The notes: a model not told the origin generated them from the letters alone. DNA of 64,000 bases from Streptomyces chattanoogensis (GCF_001294335.1 NZ_LGKG01000135.1:76615-140614), one strand, 5' to 3'; shown: positions 26,027 to 36,330, counted from the first letter of the stretch. A program made the numbers and translations.

Positions 26027-27220
26027 ATGGACCGACCGCTGCTCAATCGCCGCCTCGCCGAATTCGGCACCACGATCTTCGCGGAAATGTCGGCACTCGC
26101 CGTACGGACCGACTCCATCAACCTGGGCCAGGGCTTCCCCGACGCCGACGGCCCCGAGGAGGTCAGAGAGGCGGCGGTCCGCGCACTGCGCGACGGCCGC
26201 GGCAACCAGTACCCGCCCGGTCCCGGCATCCCCGAACTGCGCACCGCCGTCGCCGCCCACCAAGAGCGCTTCTACGGGCACCGCGGCCTGTCCTACGACC
26301 CCGACACCGAGGTCCTGATCACCGCGGGTGCCACCGAGGCCCTCGCCGCCTCCCTGCTGGCACTGCTGGAGCCCGGCGACGAGGTCATCGCCCTGGAGCC
26401 GTACTACGACTCCTACGCCGCCTGCATCGCCATGGCGGGCGCCCGGCGCGTCCCGGTCACCCTCCGCCCGGAGGCGTCCACCGGCACGTACCACCTCGAC
26501 CTCGACGAACTCCGCGACGCCGTCACCGACGACACCCGCCTCATCCTGCTCAACACCCCGCACAACCCCACCGGCACCGTCCTCACCCACGACGAACTCG
26601 CCGCCATCGCCGAACTGGCCGTCGAGCGCGACCTCCTCGTCATCACCGACGAGGTCTACGAACACCTGGTCTTCGACGGCGAGCACACCCCGCTCGCCTC
26701 GTTCCCCGGGATGCGCGACCGCACCGTCACCATCTCCTCCGCCGGCAAGACCTTCTCCTTCACCGGCTGGAAGGTCGGCTGGGTGACGGCCGCCCCGCCC
26801 CTGGTGAGCGCCGTCCGCTCGGCCAAGCAGTTCCTCACCTACGTCTCCGCGGGCCCCTTCCAGTACGCCGTCGCCGAGGCCCTCGCCCTCCCCGACTCCT
26901 ACTACACGGCCCTGCGCGACGACCTCCGCACCAAACGCGACATCCTCGCCACCGGCCTCACCGACGCCGGCTTCCAGGTCTTCCGCCCCTCCGGCACCTA
27001 CTTCATCACCACCGACATCCGTCCCCTGGGCGCTGTGCTGTCCAAAGAGGGGGACGGCTTCGCCTTCTGCCGCGCCCTCCCGGAACGCGCCGGCGTCGTC
27101 GCCATCCCGAACGCCGTCTTCTACGACCACAAGGACCGGGGGGCGCCGTACGTACGGTTCGCGTTCTGCAAGCGGGAGGAGGTGCTGCGGGAGGCGGTGG
27201 GGCGGCTGCGGAAGCTCTGA
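26027..27220 (+). CDS. PLP-dependent class I aminotransferase
   Basis: A 397-aa fold-type I enzyme. Motifs: INLGQGFPDADGPEEVREAA, ITAGATEALAAS, ILLNTPHNPTGTVLT, LVITDEVYEHLVFDG and the Schiff-base Lys in TISSAGKTFSFTGWKVGW; C-terminal Arg in YVRFAFCK. QGFPD and the SAGKTFSFTGWK block are typical of kynurenine/glutamine-transaminase-like and succinyl-diaminopimelate aminotransferases (DapC-like). ATG 26027 is favoured over 26018 because GGAGG at 26013-26017 gives nine-base spacing. The kyn operon in the window makes a kynurenine role conceivable but unproven. Confidence 0.9.
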   Translation: MDRPLLNRRLAEFGTTIFAEMSALAVRTDSINLGQGFPDADGPEEVREAAVRALRDGRGNQYPPGPGIPELRTAVAAHQERFYGHRGLSYDPDTEVLITAGATEALAASLLALLEPGDEVIALEPYYDSYAACIAMAGARRVPVTLRPEASTGTYHLDLDELRDAVTDDTRLILLNTPHNPTGTVLTHDELAAIAELAVERDLLVITDEVYEHLVFDGEHTPLASFPGMRDRTVTISSAGKTFSFTGWKVGWVTAAPPLVSAVRSAKQFLTYVSAGPFQYAVAEALALPDSYYTALRDDLRTKRDILATGLTDAGFQVFRPSGTYFITTDIRPLGAVLSKEGDGFAFCRALPERAGVVAIPNAVFYDHKDRGAPYVRFAFCKREEVLREAVGRLRKL

Positions 27221-27362
27221 GTCGGTGGGGCCGCCGGGCATGACGTCCGACCGCTATGCGCCGTAGCCCTCGGGCGGGGCGCTTGCGGGTCCGGGGCCAC
27301 CGGCGGCTCACCTGGGTCATAGCGGCCCACTCGCCCGAAGCCCCCGCGGTGAGTCGGGCCGG

Positions 27363-27725
27363 TCAGTCCCAATAGCCGGGCGGCGGGGTGTCGTCCGGGG
27401 ACTCCGGCGGCTCCTTGCGGTCGCCGTAGAAGTAGTCGTACATCTCCTGCAGGTAGGTATACAGAAGGTCATCGCGCCAGAAATTGGCGCTGGTCAGCTC
27501 GTACCAGTCCCCCACGGTGGCAGACCGCTCACGAAGCAGGTACTCCAACGCTTCGCGCAGATTCCTGGCGTCTGGCGACTTAGGGTTTCGAGTGATGTAC
27601 GACTTGTAAATGGGGACGTCATCCATGAACTCAACATGGAGGCTGGACCTGATGAAATCACCCACCCCGCCTCTTTCGGCGAAAAAATGCGGGATGCTTG
27701 ATGGCCTGAACTTCCTTGAGAACAT
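27363..27725 (-). CDS. Immunity-like protein, copy A
   Basis: A 120-aa acidic protein, about 92 of 120 residues identical (my count) to copy B at 28694-29056. Core: PIYKSYITRNPKSPDARNLR, EALEYLLRERSATVGDWYEL, LLYTYLQEMYDYFYGD. Start at ATG 27725 with GAGGTGGAG immediately upstream, the same signal as copy B. It resembles small immunity proteins of contact-dependent/polymorphic toxin systems (CdiI-type) in size, acidity and placement. Codon use is less GC-biased than in the surrounding chromosome. Likely binds and neutralises the locus toxin or a relative. Confidence 0.7.
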   Translation of the reverse strand: MFSRKFRPSSIPHFFAERGGVGDFIRSSLHVEFMDDVPIYKSYITRNPKSPDARNLREALEYLLRERSATVGDWYELTSANFWRDDLLYTYLQEMYDYFYGDRKEPPESPDDTPPPGYWD

Positions 27726-27731
27726 CTCCAC

Positions 27732-27880
27732 CTCACCTGTTACGTGCCGGTCGCTTGGCGGGGCGATCCGGATCAGGAAGCCGTAGAGCGCCCCTCGGAA
27801 AAGAACCGGAAGCTCGTGAGGCCCAGCCAGTCCTCCGCCGAAGCGAAGTAATCTTCGCCGTTCAGTGCCTCATTGAGGAG
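27732..27880 (-). pseudogene. Decayed immunity-module fragment
   Basis: On the minus strand from 27880 one frame reads LLNEALNGEDYFASAEDWLG, continues LTSFRFFSEG, and stops at 27773. The adjacent frame then continues ALYGFLIRIAPPSDRHVT up to the copy A leader. The order W-x-x-LTxFxF then LYGFL matches the C-terminal module of the four intact immunity-like genes, so this is a frameshifted relic without its N-terminus. It begins over the stop codon of the 246-aa gene. Confidence 0.55.
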
Positions 27881-28610
27881 CGACCGGCATGGCGTCGAAG
27901 TCCTCGAAGAGGTAGGCGTAGACCTGCGCGAGGTACGCCCTCAGTTCCCGCTGGCCGGGGAATTGCACATAAGTGAGGTCAAACCACTGATCCACCGTCA
28001 TCGGCTGATTCGCCACGAGATGCTTCAGCCCCGCGCGAATCGTGTCCTGATAGTCGGGCCAGGCCAGGTCGAACGTCTGCCGCAGCATGCCGAGATCGTC
28101 GACTGCCTCGACGCCGAGAATCCCGGCGCAGAAATGCACGAAACGACGGTCCACGCCCGGTACGTCCAGCCCGAGATCGGCCAGCGGAACGGTGACCGGA
28201 TCGAATTCCTCGTAGCCGCCCGGGTACGGGTACAGCGTGGTGTTCCACAGGTCGGCGTCATCCGTCGGCCCGTCCTGGTCTGCCGCGCCCTCGTCCGCCA
28301 TGCCCTCGGTCTCCTCGGCCGGGCGGTACACGCCGTACAGAAGTCCCCGGGTGGAGAAATCCGCGTAGACGTAATTGATTTCACCGTCGGCGTTGTAAGG
28401 CCGCCGCGGGTCGATCGTGATCGCGGTGGCCTTCCCCAGACAGCCCTCCCCCTCTCCGTAAACAGCCTCGAACGGCAGAATCGGCGAGAGATCGTGATTC
28501 TTCAGCGCCGCCTCACGCAGGGCGTCGTCCGCCTGGACCATGGCCTCCTCGGAGTCGAAGCGGGTAGCCCACGGGCCGGTGCGCGGTGGCAGTTCGTCGC
28601 GCATTGTCAT
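27870..28610 (-). CDS. Composite protein with C-terminal immunity-like module
   Basis: A 246-aa acidic protein. Residues 150-240 repeat the module of the neighbouring immunity genes: RFVHFCAGILGVEAVDDLG, then IRAGLKHLVANQPMTVDQWF, DLTYVQFPGQRELRAYLAQV and YAYLFED. Residues 1-145 are unique (RFDSEEAMVQADDALREAAL; YVYADFSTRGLLYGVYRP) and match no family I can name, with an acidic Gln/Asp-rich linker near 105-120. It may be a two-domain immunity protein protecting against two toxins, or an immunity module fused to an unrelated domain. ATG 28610 or 28604 may start it. Confidence 0.65.
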   Translation of the reverse strand: MTMRDELPPRTGPWATRFDSEEAMVQADDALREAALKNHDLSPILPFEAVYGEGEGCLGKATAITIDPRRPYNADGEINYVYADFSTRGLLYGVYRPAEETEGMADEGAADQDGPTDDADLWNTTLYPYPGGYEEFDPVTVPLADLGLDVPGVDRRFVHFCAGILGVEAVDDLGMLRQTFDLAWPDYQDTIRAGLKHLVANQPMTVDQWFDLTYVQFPGQRELRAYLAQVYAYLFEDFDAMPVAPQ

Positions 28611-28693
28611 GAAACGGAGACTCCGTCCATCGAGAGTTCAAGCTGTTCGAGTGTGGCCAATCTTCCCACGGAGACCCTTGGCACGGCGGGCAG

Positions 28694-29056
28694 TCAAACC
28701 CCGTAGCCGAGCGGCGGGGCATCATCCGGTGACTCCGGCGGCTCCTTGCGGTCCCCGTAGATGTAGTCGTACAGATCCTGCAGGTATGCGTACAGATGGT
28801 CATCGCCCCAGAATCTGACGCCGGTCAGCTCGGCCCAATCATCGTCGGTGGCAGGCCGCTCACGAAGCAGGTATTCCAACGCTTCGCGCAGATTCCGGGC
28901 GTCTGGCGATTTAGGGTTTCGGACGATGTACGACTTGTAAATGGGGACGTCATCGATGAACTCAACGCTGAGGGAGAGCGTGAAGAATTCACCAATCCCG
29001 CCCGCCTCCGCAGAAAAATGCGGAATACTCGATGGCCTGAATTTCCTGGAGGACAT
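28694..29056 (-). CDS. Immunity-like protein, copy B (adjacent to the toxin)
   Basis: A 120-aa protein directly after the toxin gene (ATG 29056, seven bases past its stop; an in-frame GTG at 29062 is an alternative). The central tract DVPIYKSYIVRNPKSPDARN and LREALEYLLRERPAT is nearly identical to copy A; the ends have diverged more. Position immediately 3' of the toxin is the classic place for the cognate immunity gene in polymorphic toxin loci. Family resemblance to CdiI-type proteins is tentative. Confidence 0.75.
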   Translation of the reverse strand: MSSRKFRPSSIPHFSAEAGGIGEFFTLSLSVEFIDDVPIYKSYIVRNPKSPDARNLREALEYLLRERPATDDDWAELTGVRFWGDDHLYAYLQDLYDYIYGDRKEPPESPDDAPPLGYGV

Positions 29057-29063
29057 CTCCACC

Positions 29064-30083
29064 TCACTTATTATAGATGGGGACGGGCTCCGGGAACATG
29101 GTCACCAGCCTGAATCCACCATTCCCGTCCGGCGCATATATCGCCTTTATTTTCGCATCTTGAAAGTCCACCGGTTTGTAGTTGATACTTTCATCGCGAT
29201 TCATCGGATTACTGGGATCGATGTAGAACCCGCGGAATTTATCCCGGTGATCACCGGGCCCCCAGGCATCTTCGGGCGAGAATATGACTTGATGCCTGTC
29301 AGAGCCGCGAATTCGCGTTCTCTCGCCGTCAATTTTACCCTTGGCGTGCTCATCGGCATACACGAACGCTTCACCTTGATCCTCCTTAAAGGCCGTGGAG
29401 AAGGCGTCGCATTTATGCGGCTTACCCTTTTTCTCTGCATCGAGATACAGATCGTCTGGATGAAGGCGCTCCCTGGCATTTGGCCCATGCACGGGGTCGA
29501 TCTTGTTTTGACTCTGCATATACCCCCTCTGCCGGGTATATTTCCAGTCGCCGTTTTCCTCAATCAGTTTGCCTTGAGGGTCCTTGGCCCTGGTGGGCTC
29601 TCCCAACCGATCCTTCAGCATGTCATCGGTGGGATCCAGGTGCCGCTGTGGCCCATGGCCCTGATTCCGAAGGCCCTCCAGCCGCGTGTTGATCCGTCGC
29701 TTGTACTGGTCGCGGACGTCATCCTCACCGAGGACCCGGTCGCCACGTTTCAACTTGGGCGCGTCCCGGTCGTCCTGGTGCCGCTTCATGCTCTTGCGTA
29801 TCGCCTCTTCGGCGTCATCGATGTTCTTCCGGGTGATGTCCAGCCCGTGCCCGATAGACCGGTGCCCCCTGGCCATGGCCTTGGACATGTCCGTGATCAT
29901 GGAGTCGATGATCGGTCGGACCGCCTTCTGCACGATCATCCCGAACTTGCCCTTACCGAGCAGTTTGCCGCGCGTCTTGGCATCCAGATTGCTGCCGTGG
30001 CTCTCCACCTTCTTCGCATGCTCGTGGGCTTCCTTGGCCGCCTTCGCCAAGTGGTCGGGGTGTGCCTTGAATCCCTTGCTCAT
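29064..30083 (-). CDS. Putative T7SS-exported polymorphic toxin
   Basis: A 339-aa protein whose ATG overlaps the WXG100-like gene stop by four bases. Residues 5-100 are a charged helical hairpin (HPDHLAKAAKEAHEHAKKVE ... GLDITRKNIDDAEEAIRKSM) like small ESX-type substrates. The middle is a hydrophilic linker. The last 120 residues look like a compact toxin domain with conserved-looking polar positions: PHKCDAFSTAFK, GSDRHQVIFSPEDAWG, HRDKFRGFYIDPSNP and a final strand pair FRLVTMFPEPVP. I cannot assign an activity; a nuclease is a guess from the His/Asp/Lys content. Codon bias is weaker than the host genes. Confidence 0.7.
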   Translation of the reverse strand: MSKGFKAHPDHLAKAAKEAHEHAKKVESHGSNLDAKTRGKLLGKGKFGMIVQKAVRPIIDSMITDMSKAMARGHRSIGHGLDITRKNIDDAEEAIRKSMKRHQDDRDAPKLKRGDRVLGEDDVRDQYKRRINTRLEGLRNQGHGPQRHLDPTDDMLKDRLGEPTRAKDPQGKLIEENGDWKYTRQRGYMQSQNKIDPVHGPNARERLHPDDLYLDAEKKGKPHKCDAFSTAFKEDQGEAFVYADEHAKGKIDGERTRIRGSDRHQVIFSPEDAWGPGDHRDKFRGFYIDPSNPMNRDESINYKPVDFQDAKIKAIYAPDGNGGFRLVTMFPEPVPIYNK

Positions 30084-30676
30084 GCGGCACCCCCGGCCGC
30101 ACCCAGCGCCGCGTCAACGCCCTTGAAAACAAGGCCGGACACGGCTTTTTCGATTTCGGCCTGGAAGGGCTCGATCGCCATGGAGACGAGTTCGGCGATG
30201 AGGACGTCCTCGATTTCCTGGATGATGGCTCTGATGATGCGTTTGCCGACTTCGATGGCTGCTGCCTCGGCGGCCGCGGCAATGCCGAGCGTCGCGACCG
30301 TCGCGGCCGCGGCCGCCGCCATCTCGACGGCGGTGATGACCAGTTGGGCGATGACCACGCCCTTGGCCACGACCACGCCGGTGGCCGCGACCTCCAGTGC
30401 CGCGGCCAGGACCTCGCAGCAATTGGTCAGAGCTGTGTGGTGCTCACCGGACACCTGGTTCCAGCGGTTGAGCAGTGCGTCGTAGGACGCGCCTTCGTAG
30501 GCGTCCGCGAGGCCTTTCAGCGTGGAGTCCAGCCCGCTGTGCCCCTCCGCGAGGTTCTGGCCGAATTCCCGTACGTGTCCGGCCCAGGCGCGCAGTTCGT
30601 CCTCGTCGATGTCGGGCCATTCCAGGCCCATCAAGTCCATGATCCAGACGACTTCACCAGGCAGCTCGATCGACAC
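30080..30676 (-). CDS. WXG100/CpnT-N-like helical protein
   Basis: A 198-aa, helix-rich protein starting with GTG behind GGGGGAGG. MSIELPGEVVWIMDLMGLEW followed by WAGHVREFGQNLAEGHSGLD and WNQVSGEHHT resembles the N-terminal domain of CpnT-like exported toxins in actinobacteria, where it guides secretion by the type VII (ESX) system. A hydrophobic Ala-rich stretch spans residues 90-140 (VVVAKGVVIAQLVITAVEMA). In CpnT-like proteins this domain is fused to the toxin; here it is a separate, translationally coupled protein. Confidence 0.75.
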   Translation of the reverse strand: MSIELPGEVVWIMDLMGLEWPDIDEDELRAWAGHVREFGQNLAEGHSGLDSTLKGLADAYEGASYDALLNRWNQVSGEHHTALTNCCEVLAAALEVAATGVVVAKGVVIAQLVITAVEMAAAAAATVATLGIAAAAEAAAIEVGKRIIRAIIQEIEDVLIAELVSMAIEPFQAEIEKAVSGLVFKGVDAALGAAGGAA

Positions 30677-30808
30677 CGCCGGCCTCCCCCTCAGCTCCGC
30701 GTCCGCCCAACACCGTGTCTACGGACGTGTGATGTGGGAGCACGGTTCCATATTTGGCTGAAATCGATCAAGTTCGATCGGGAGTGCGGTGTTCTGCTGA
30801 CCTGTAGC

Positions 30809-31144
30809 TCAGGGGGCCGGCGCAAACGGCGGTTCGGCGCGGGTGCCGTAGAAGTAGTCGTAAACCTCAAGGAGGTAGCCGTAGAGCTCGCCCTCCGAGG
30901 AGAAGGAGTAGCCGGTGATGCTGTACCAGGTATCGGCGTCGGCAGGCTGTTGCTCGAGGAGGTACTCGAGGCTGGTGCGGAGGCGCTGGGCGTGTTCGCT
31001 GCCGTCATTGACGTAGGCCTTCCTGCCGGCCATGTCATCGATCAGATCCGGGAGGAAGGCCCACTGGTAGAAGTCCCGGAGCCTTTCGTCGTCCTTCCAC
31101 CCCGGAATTCGCCACGCCGTCCAGCGCATTGGCCGCCCGCGCAT
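30809..31144 (-). CDS. Immunity-like protein, divergent copy upstream of the toxin operon
   Basis: A 111-aa protein with start ATG 31144 placed by GGGGGAGA just upstream. It shares the C-terminal module of the array: RTSLEYLLEQQPADADTWYS, ITGYSFSSEGELYGYLLEVY, DYFYGTRAEPP, while the N-terminus (MRWTAWRIPGWKDDERLRDF) differs. It is separated by 132 bases from the WXG100-like gene, so it probably has its own mRNA or leads the operon. Likely an orphan immunity gene against a different toxin variant. Confidence 0.68.
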   Translation of the reverse strand: MRGRPMRWTAWRIPGWKDDERLRDFYQWAFLPDLIDDMAGRKAYVNDGSEHAQRLRTSLEYLLEQQPADADTWYSITGYSFSSEGELYGYLLEVYDYFYGTRAEPPFAPAP

Positions 31145-31297
31145 GTCTCCCCCTGTCTCCCGCCTCCGCGGGGTCTCCGCAGCCCCGCGGAACCGCATAC
31201 GGTCCGGTGGCCCGCAAGTGAACCTACGATCCTCCCAGTCCTCGCCGGGCCGTGCACGCGTATATCCCCGTCGGCCACGCCCCGCCCCCGGACAGAC

Positions 31298-31330
31298 GCG
31301 GGCCCCGGAGCCATAAGCTCCGGGGCCCGC
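31298..31330 (-). terminator. Terminator hairpin after the YbjN-domain gene
   Basis: A perfect 14-bp GC-rich stem (31298-31311 with 31317-31330) and a CATAA loop, 28 bases past the stop at 31358. It also insulates the toxin locus from the upstream gene. Confidence 0.8.
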
Positions 31331-31357
31331 GCAGCCGAGAGGTGATATGGACGAGGC

Positions 31358-31894
31358 TCAGGCCCCGTCGTCCCCCGGCTTCTCGTCGGCGTCGCCTTCG
31401 ATCTCGGCCTCGAGGCCGAGCTGCTCGACGAGCCACTTGTCGAATTCGATCGAGGCGCGGACCCAGCTGACCGTGCTCGAGACAAAGTGCTCGAGCGAGA
31501 CACCGGTGCCGATCAGCATCGATGCCTCACCGATCAGACGGACCGTGCCGTCGTCATGGGTGTGGGTGTAGGCCTTGGGCCACAGGGTCTGGCGGTTCCA
31601 GTCGTCGATCGCCTCCAGCAGCTTCGCCTTGTCGTCGATGCTGTGGACACGGTCGTAGAACGTCCGGACGGAGAAGATCTGCTGCTCCTCCTCGCCACGG
31701 AACATGAAGTACGTGCGGAACTGCTCCCACGGGGCGGCGAGGTCACCCTCCTCGTCGACTACGTACTTCAGCTCCATCTGGTCAAGGAGCTGCTTGACCA
31801 GGTCCTGGTCAGGCACGACGGGACCCTCAGGCCCCGACGGCTGCGGTTCGGGCTGGCCCCCGAAATTCGGAATCGAGGACGGGTCGATGCTCAC
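31358..31894 (-). CDS. YbjN-domain protein
   Basis: A 178-aa acidic protein starting with GTG at 31894 (AAGGGA upstream). QDLVKQLLDQMELKYVVDEE then FRTYFMFRGEEEQQIFSVRT and ASMLIGTGVSLEHFVSSTVS fit the YbjN/type III secretion chaperone-like fold, which occurs widely beside clpB in streptomycetes as far as I recall. Possibly a chaperone or sensor; no enzymatic motif. Same strand as clpB and 116 bases downstream of it, so it may be read through from clpB. Confidence 0.72.
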   Translation of the reverse strand: MSIDPSSIPNFGGQPEPQPSGPEGPVVPDQDLVKQLLDQMELKYVVDEEGDLAAPWEQFRTYFMFRGEEEQQIFSVRTFYDRVHSIDDKAKLLEAIDDWNRQTLWPKAYTHTHDDGTVRLIGEASMLIGTGVSLEHFVSSTVSWVRASIEFDKWLVEQLGLEAEIEGDADEKPGDDGA

Positions 31895-32010
31895 CGTGGA
31901 ATTCCCTTCGTATGGTCCCTGCCATCCTCCCCCACCCCTGCCCCGTCCTGGCAAGTGCGGACGGGGCAGCGGTGAGCAAGGGATCGGTCAAGGCGGACCA
32001 TCGCCCCTGG

Positions 32011-34644
<2,634 letters not shown>

Positions 34645-34706
34645 GGGCTCGTGATCCTCCTTGTACTCGTGACTGATTTGTTCCTGCAGTTACCAACGTG
34701 CGATAA

Positions 34707-34727
34707 GTTGAGTCTATTCCACTCAAG
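34707..34727. promoter_or_regulatory. HAIR operator of clpB (HspR site)
   Basis: Read on the clpB strand: CTTGAGT-N7-ACTCAAC, one base off the perfect HspR-associated inverted repeat CTTGAGT-N7-ACTCAAG. It lies 63 bases upstream of clpB and 95 bases upstream of the divergent Uma2 gene, which could also feel HspR. Confidence 0.9.
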
Positions 34728-34822
34728 CCTGCATCTCACCCCTGCGGGTGAACGACTGCGAACGCGCCTTCGTCGGCGACGGCGCCCGGTAACCCTGGCC
34801 TTCGACCACAAGGAGGTGCAGC

Positions 34823-35398
34823 ATGACGGCTATGGCACACGAGCCAATGGCTACCGACGAAGAGACCCTCCTGGATTACTTCTCGACCCTGGAGACCCCC
34901 GAGGGCTTCCGGGCCGAGTTCATCGAGGGGGAAATCGTTGTGACGCCGCCGCCGGACGGGAACCACGAGCGCTTCTTCAGCCGACTGTCCAAGCAGATCC
35001 TGGCCAGGTCCGAAGTGGACATGGACTTCTCCGGCACCAAGGGACTGCTTCTGCGCCCAGGCGACCGGAAGAACCACGTGATCCCCGATATCACCTTCGC
35101 GCCCTGCGAACTGGACCTGTTCCAAGGAGCCGAGTCCTGGATGCCCAGCGAAGGTGTCGTGCTGGTCGTCGAAGTGACCTCGAGCAAGCCCGAGCGCGAC
35201 CGTGTCACCAAACGGCGCTGCTACGCCCGGGCCGGCATCCCCTTCTACCTGCTGGTCGACCGCGACAGGACGACGATCACGCTGTTCAGCGACCCCTCCG
35301 GAGAGGATTACGTAGCGAACACCACCATGCCCTTCGGCAAACCCCTCCCCCTCCCCGCACCCTTCTCCTTCGACCTCGAGACCACCGACTTCCTCTGA
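34823..35398 (+). CDS. Uma2-family (DUF820) putative endonuclease
   Basis: A 191-aa protein of the PD-(D/E)XK superfamily. FRAEFIEGEIVVTPPPDGNH, then HVIPDITFAPCEL (catalytic Asp) and VLVVEVTSSKPERDR (E-x-T acidic pair), and RRCYARAGIPFYLLVDRD are standard family landmarks. Strong AAGGAGGTG site before the ATG. Function of this very numerous family is not established; cyanobacteria and streptomycetes carry many copies. It lies divergent to clpB. Confidence 0.88.
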   Translation: MTAMAHEPMATDEETLLDYFSTLETPEGFRAEFIEGEIVVTPPPDGNHERFFSRLSKQILARSEVDMDFSGTKGLLLRPGDRKNHVIPDITFAPCELDLFQGAESWMPSEGVVLVVEVTSSKPERDRVTKRRCYARAGIPFYLLVDRDRTTITLFSDPSGEDYVANTTMPFGKPLPLPAPFSFDLETTDFL

Positions 35399-35444
35399 CC
35401 CCACCCTGGCCATGGGCCGCGGCCGCCCCTCTACGCTGGCCCCC

Positions 35445-35849
35445 ATGGCCCACGACCTCTCCGCCCTCACCCCCGAGTACGTCGCCTTCTGGGGCGAGTA
35501 CCTGATGCCGACCCTCACCACGCTGCGTACGAACGGGACCCCGCATGTCGTTCCCGTAGGCGTCACCTACGACGCCGGGCAGCGGATCGCGCGGATCATC
35601 ACCCGCAAGGACAGCACCAAGGTCAAGAACATCCTCGCCGCCGGGGCCGACGGTGCCACCGTCGCGGTGTGCCAGGTGGACCGCGGGCGCTGGGCGACGC
35701 TGGAGGGCATTGCGCGGGTGCGTACGGACGCCGAGGCGGTGGCCGATGCGGTGAACCGGTACGCCGGGCGGTACGGACGTACGCCGGAGCCCAACCCCGA
35801 CCGGGTCATGATCGAGATCGCGGTGACCAGGGCGATGGGGCGGGCCTGA
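35445..35849 (+). CDS. PPOX-class F420-dependent oxidoreductase-like protein
   Basis: A 134-aa split-barrel flavin/F420-binding protein: LMPTLTTLRTNGTPHVVPVG, ARIITRKDSTKVKNIL, VAVCQVDRGRWATLEGIARV. These match the short Rv1155-like F420 oxidoreductases of actinobacteria. The substrate is unknown. ATG 35445 chosen as the point where the fold begins. Same strand as the Uma2 gene 46 bases upstream. Confidence 0.82.
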   Translation: MAHDLSALTPEYVAFWGEYLMPTLTTLRTNGTPHVVPVGVTYDAGQRIARIITRKDSTKVKNILAAGADGATVAVCQVDRGRWATLEGIARVRTDAEAVADAVNRYAGRYGRTPEPNPDRVMIEIAVTRAMGRA

Positions 35850-35881
35850 GGTCCGTACGAACGGATTCCCTGACGTTCCCT

Positions 35882-35940
35882 CATCCGGTCCGGACGTACC
35901 CCCATCCGGTCCGGACGTACCCGCCATCTGGTCCGGACCT
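35882..35940. repeat. Three tandem ~21-bp repeats
   Basis: CATCCGGTCCGGAC is repeated at 21-22-base spacing, the third copy having CATCTGGTCCGGAC. It lies in the 235-base gap between the F420 enzyme and the zinc-ribbon gene. Each unit contains the palindrome GGTCCGGACC-like core, so it could be a multi-site operator or just slippage. Nothing else is seen in this gap. Confidence 0.7.
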
Positions 35941-36084
35941 GGCTGAATACGGACGCTCCGCATCCGCCGCCGGGCGCTCGCCTGGTACCCAGGACACAGA
36001 GAAACGGCAGGCACCGAACAGTTCCGCGCTGAAGCGGACCTTCTCGGCCCTCCTTCGAGCACAAGTCGGCAGCCGGAGGCCCGC

Positions 36085-36330
36085 ATGGCGTACGCGCCGC
36101 GCATCGCGACGACTGTTCCACGCCGTCCGTTACGCCCGGAACGAATCCCTCCGCATCCGCGTGCGGAACTCTGCCCCCGGTGCGGCGGCCAGCTCGCCAT
36201 CAACCAGGACGGCTGGAAGATCTGCCACGCCTGCGGCTACGCCTCGCCACCCAGCACCACCCCTCCACCCCGGGGCGTCTGCGGGGGTATCGTCGCCCCC
36301 ACAATCGCCACGCCCCGGAGGGCACGATGA
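36085..36330 (+). CDS. Small zinc-ribbon protein
   Basis: An 81-aa basic protein with a CPRCGGQLAINQDGWKICHA CGY-type ribbon: two CxxC pairs separated by 14 residues, centred on residues 30-52. GGAGG lies five bases before the ATG, and the stop overlaps the next ATG (ATGA), which together make it a likely real gene despite its small size. Role unknown; perhaps a nucleic-acid or metal-binding accessory of the following protein. Confidence 0.55.
   Translation: MAYAPRIATTVPRRPLRPERIPPHPRAELCPRCGGQLAINQDGWKICHACGYASPPSTTPPPRGVCGGIVAPTIATPRRAR

Noticed and set aside
27870..28300. RNase-A-type toxin domain in the 246-aa protein
   Set aside because: Only one helix-like segment is suggestive; catalytic His/Lys positions of that family cannot be placed, so no toxin call is made.
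28941..30485. A 514-codon + strand frame opposite the toxin genes
   Set aside because: The minus-strand toxin and WXG100-like genes have ribosome sites, coupled ends and coherent domains; the opposite frame has none.
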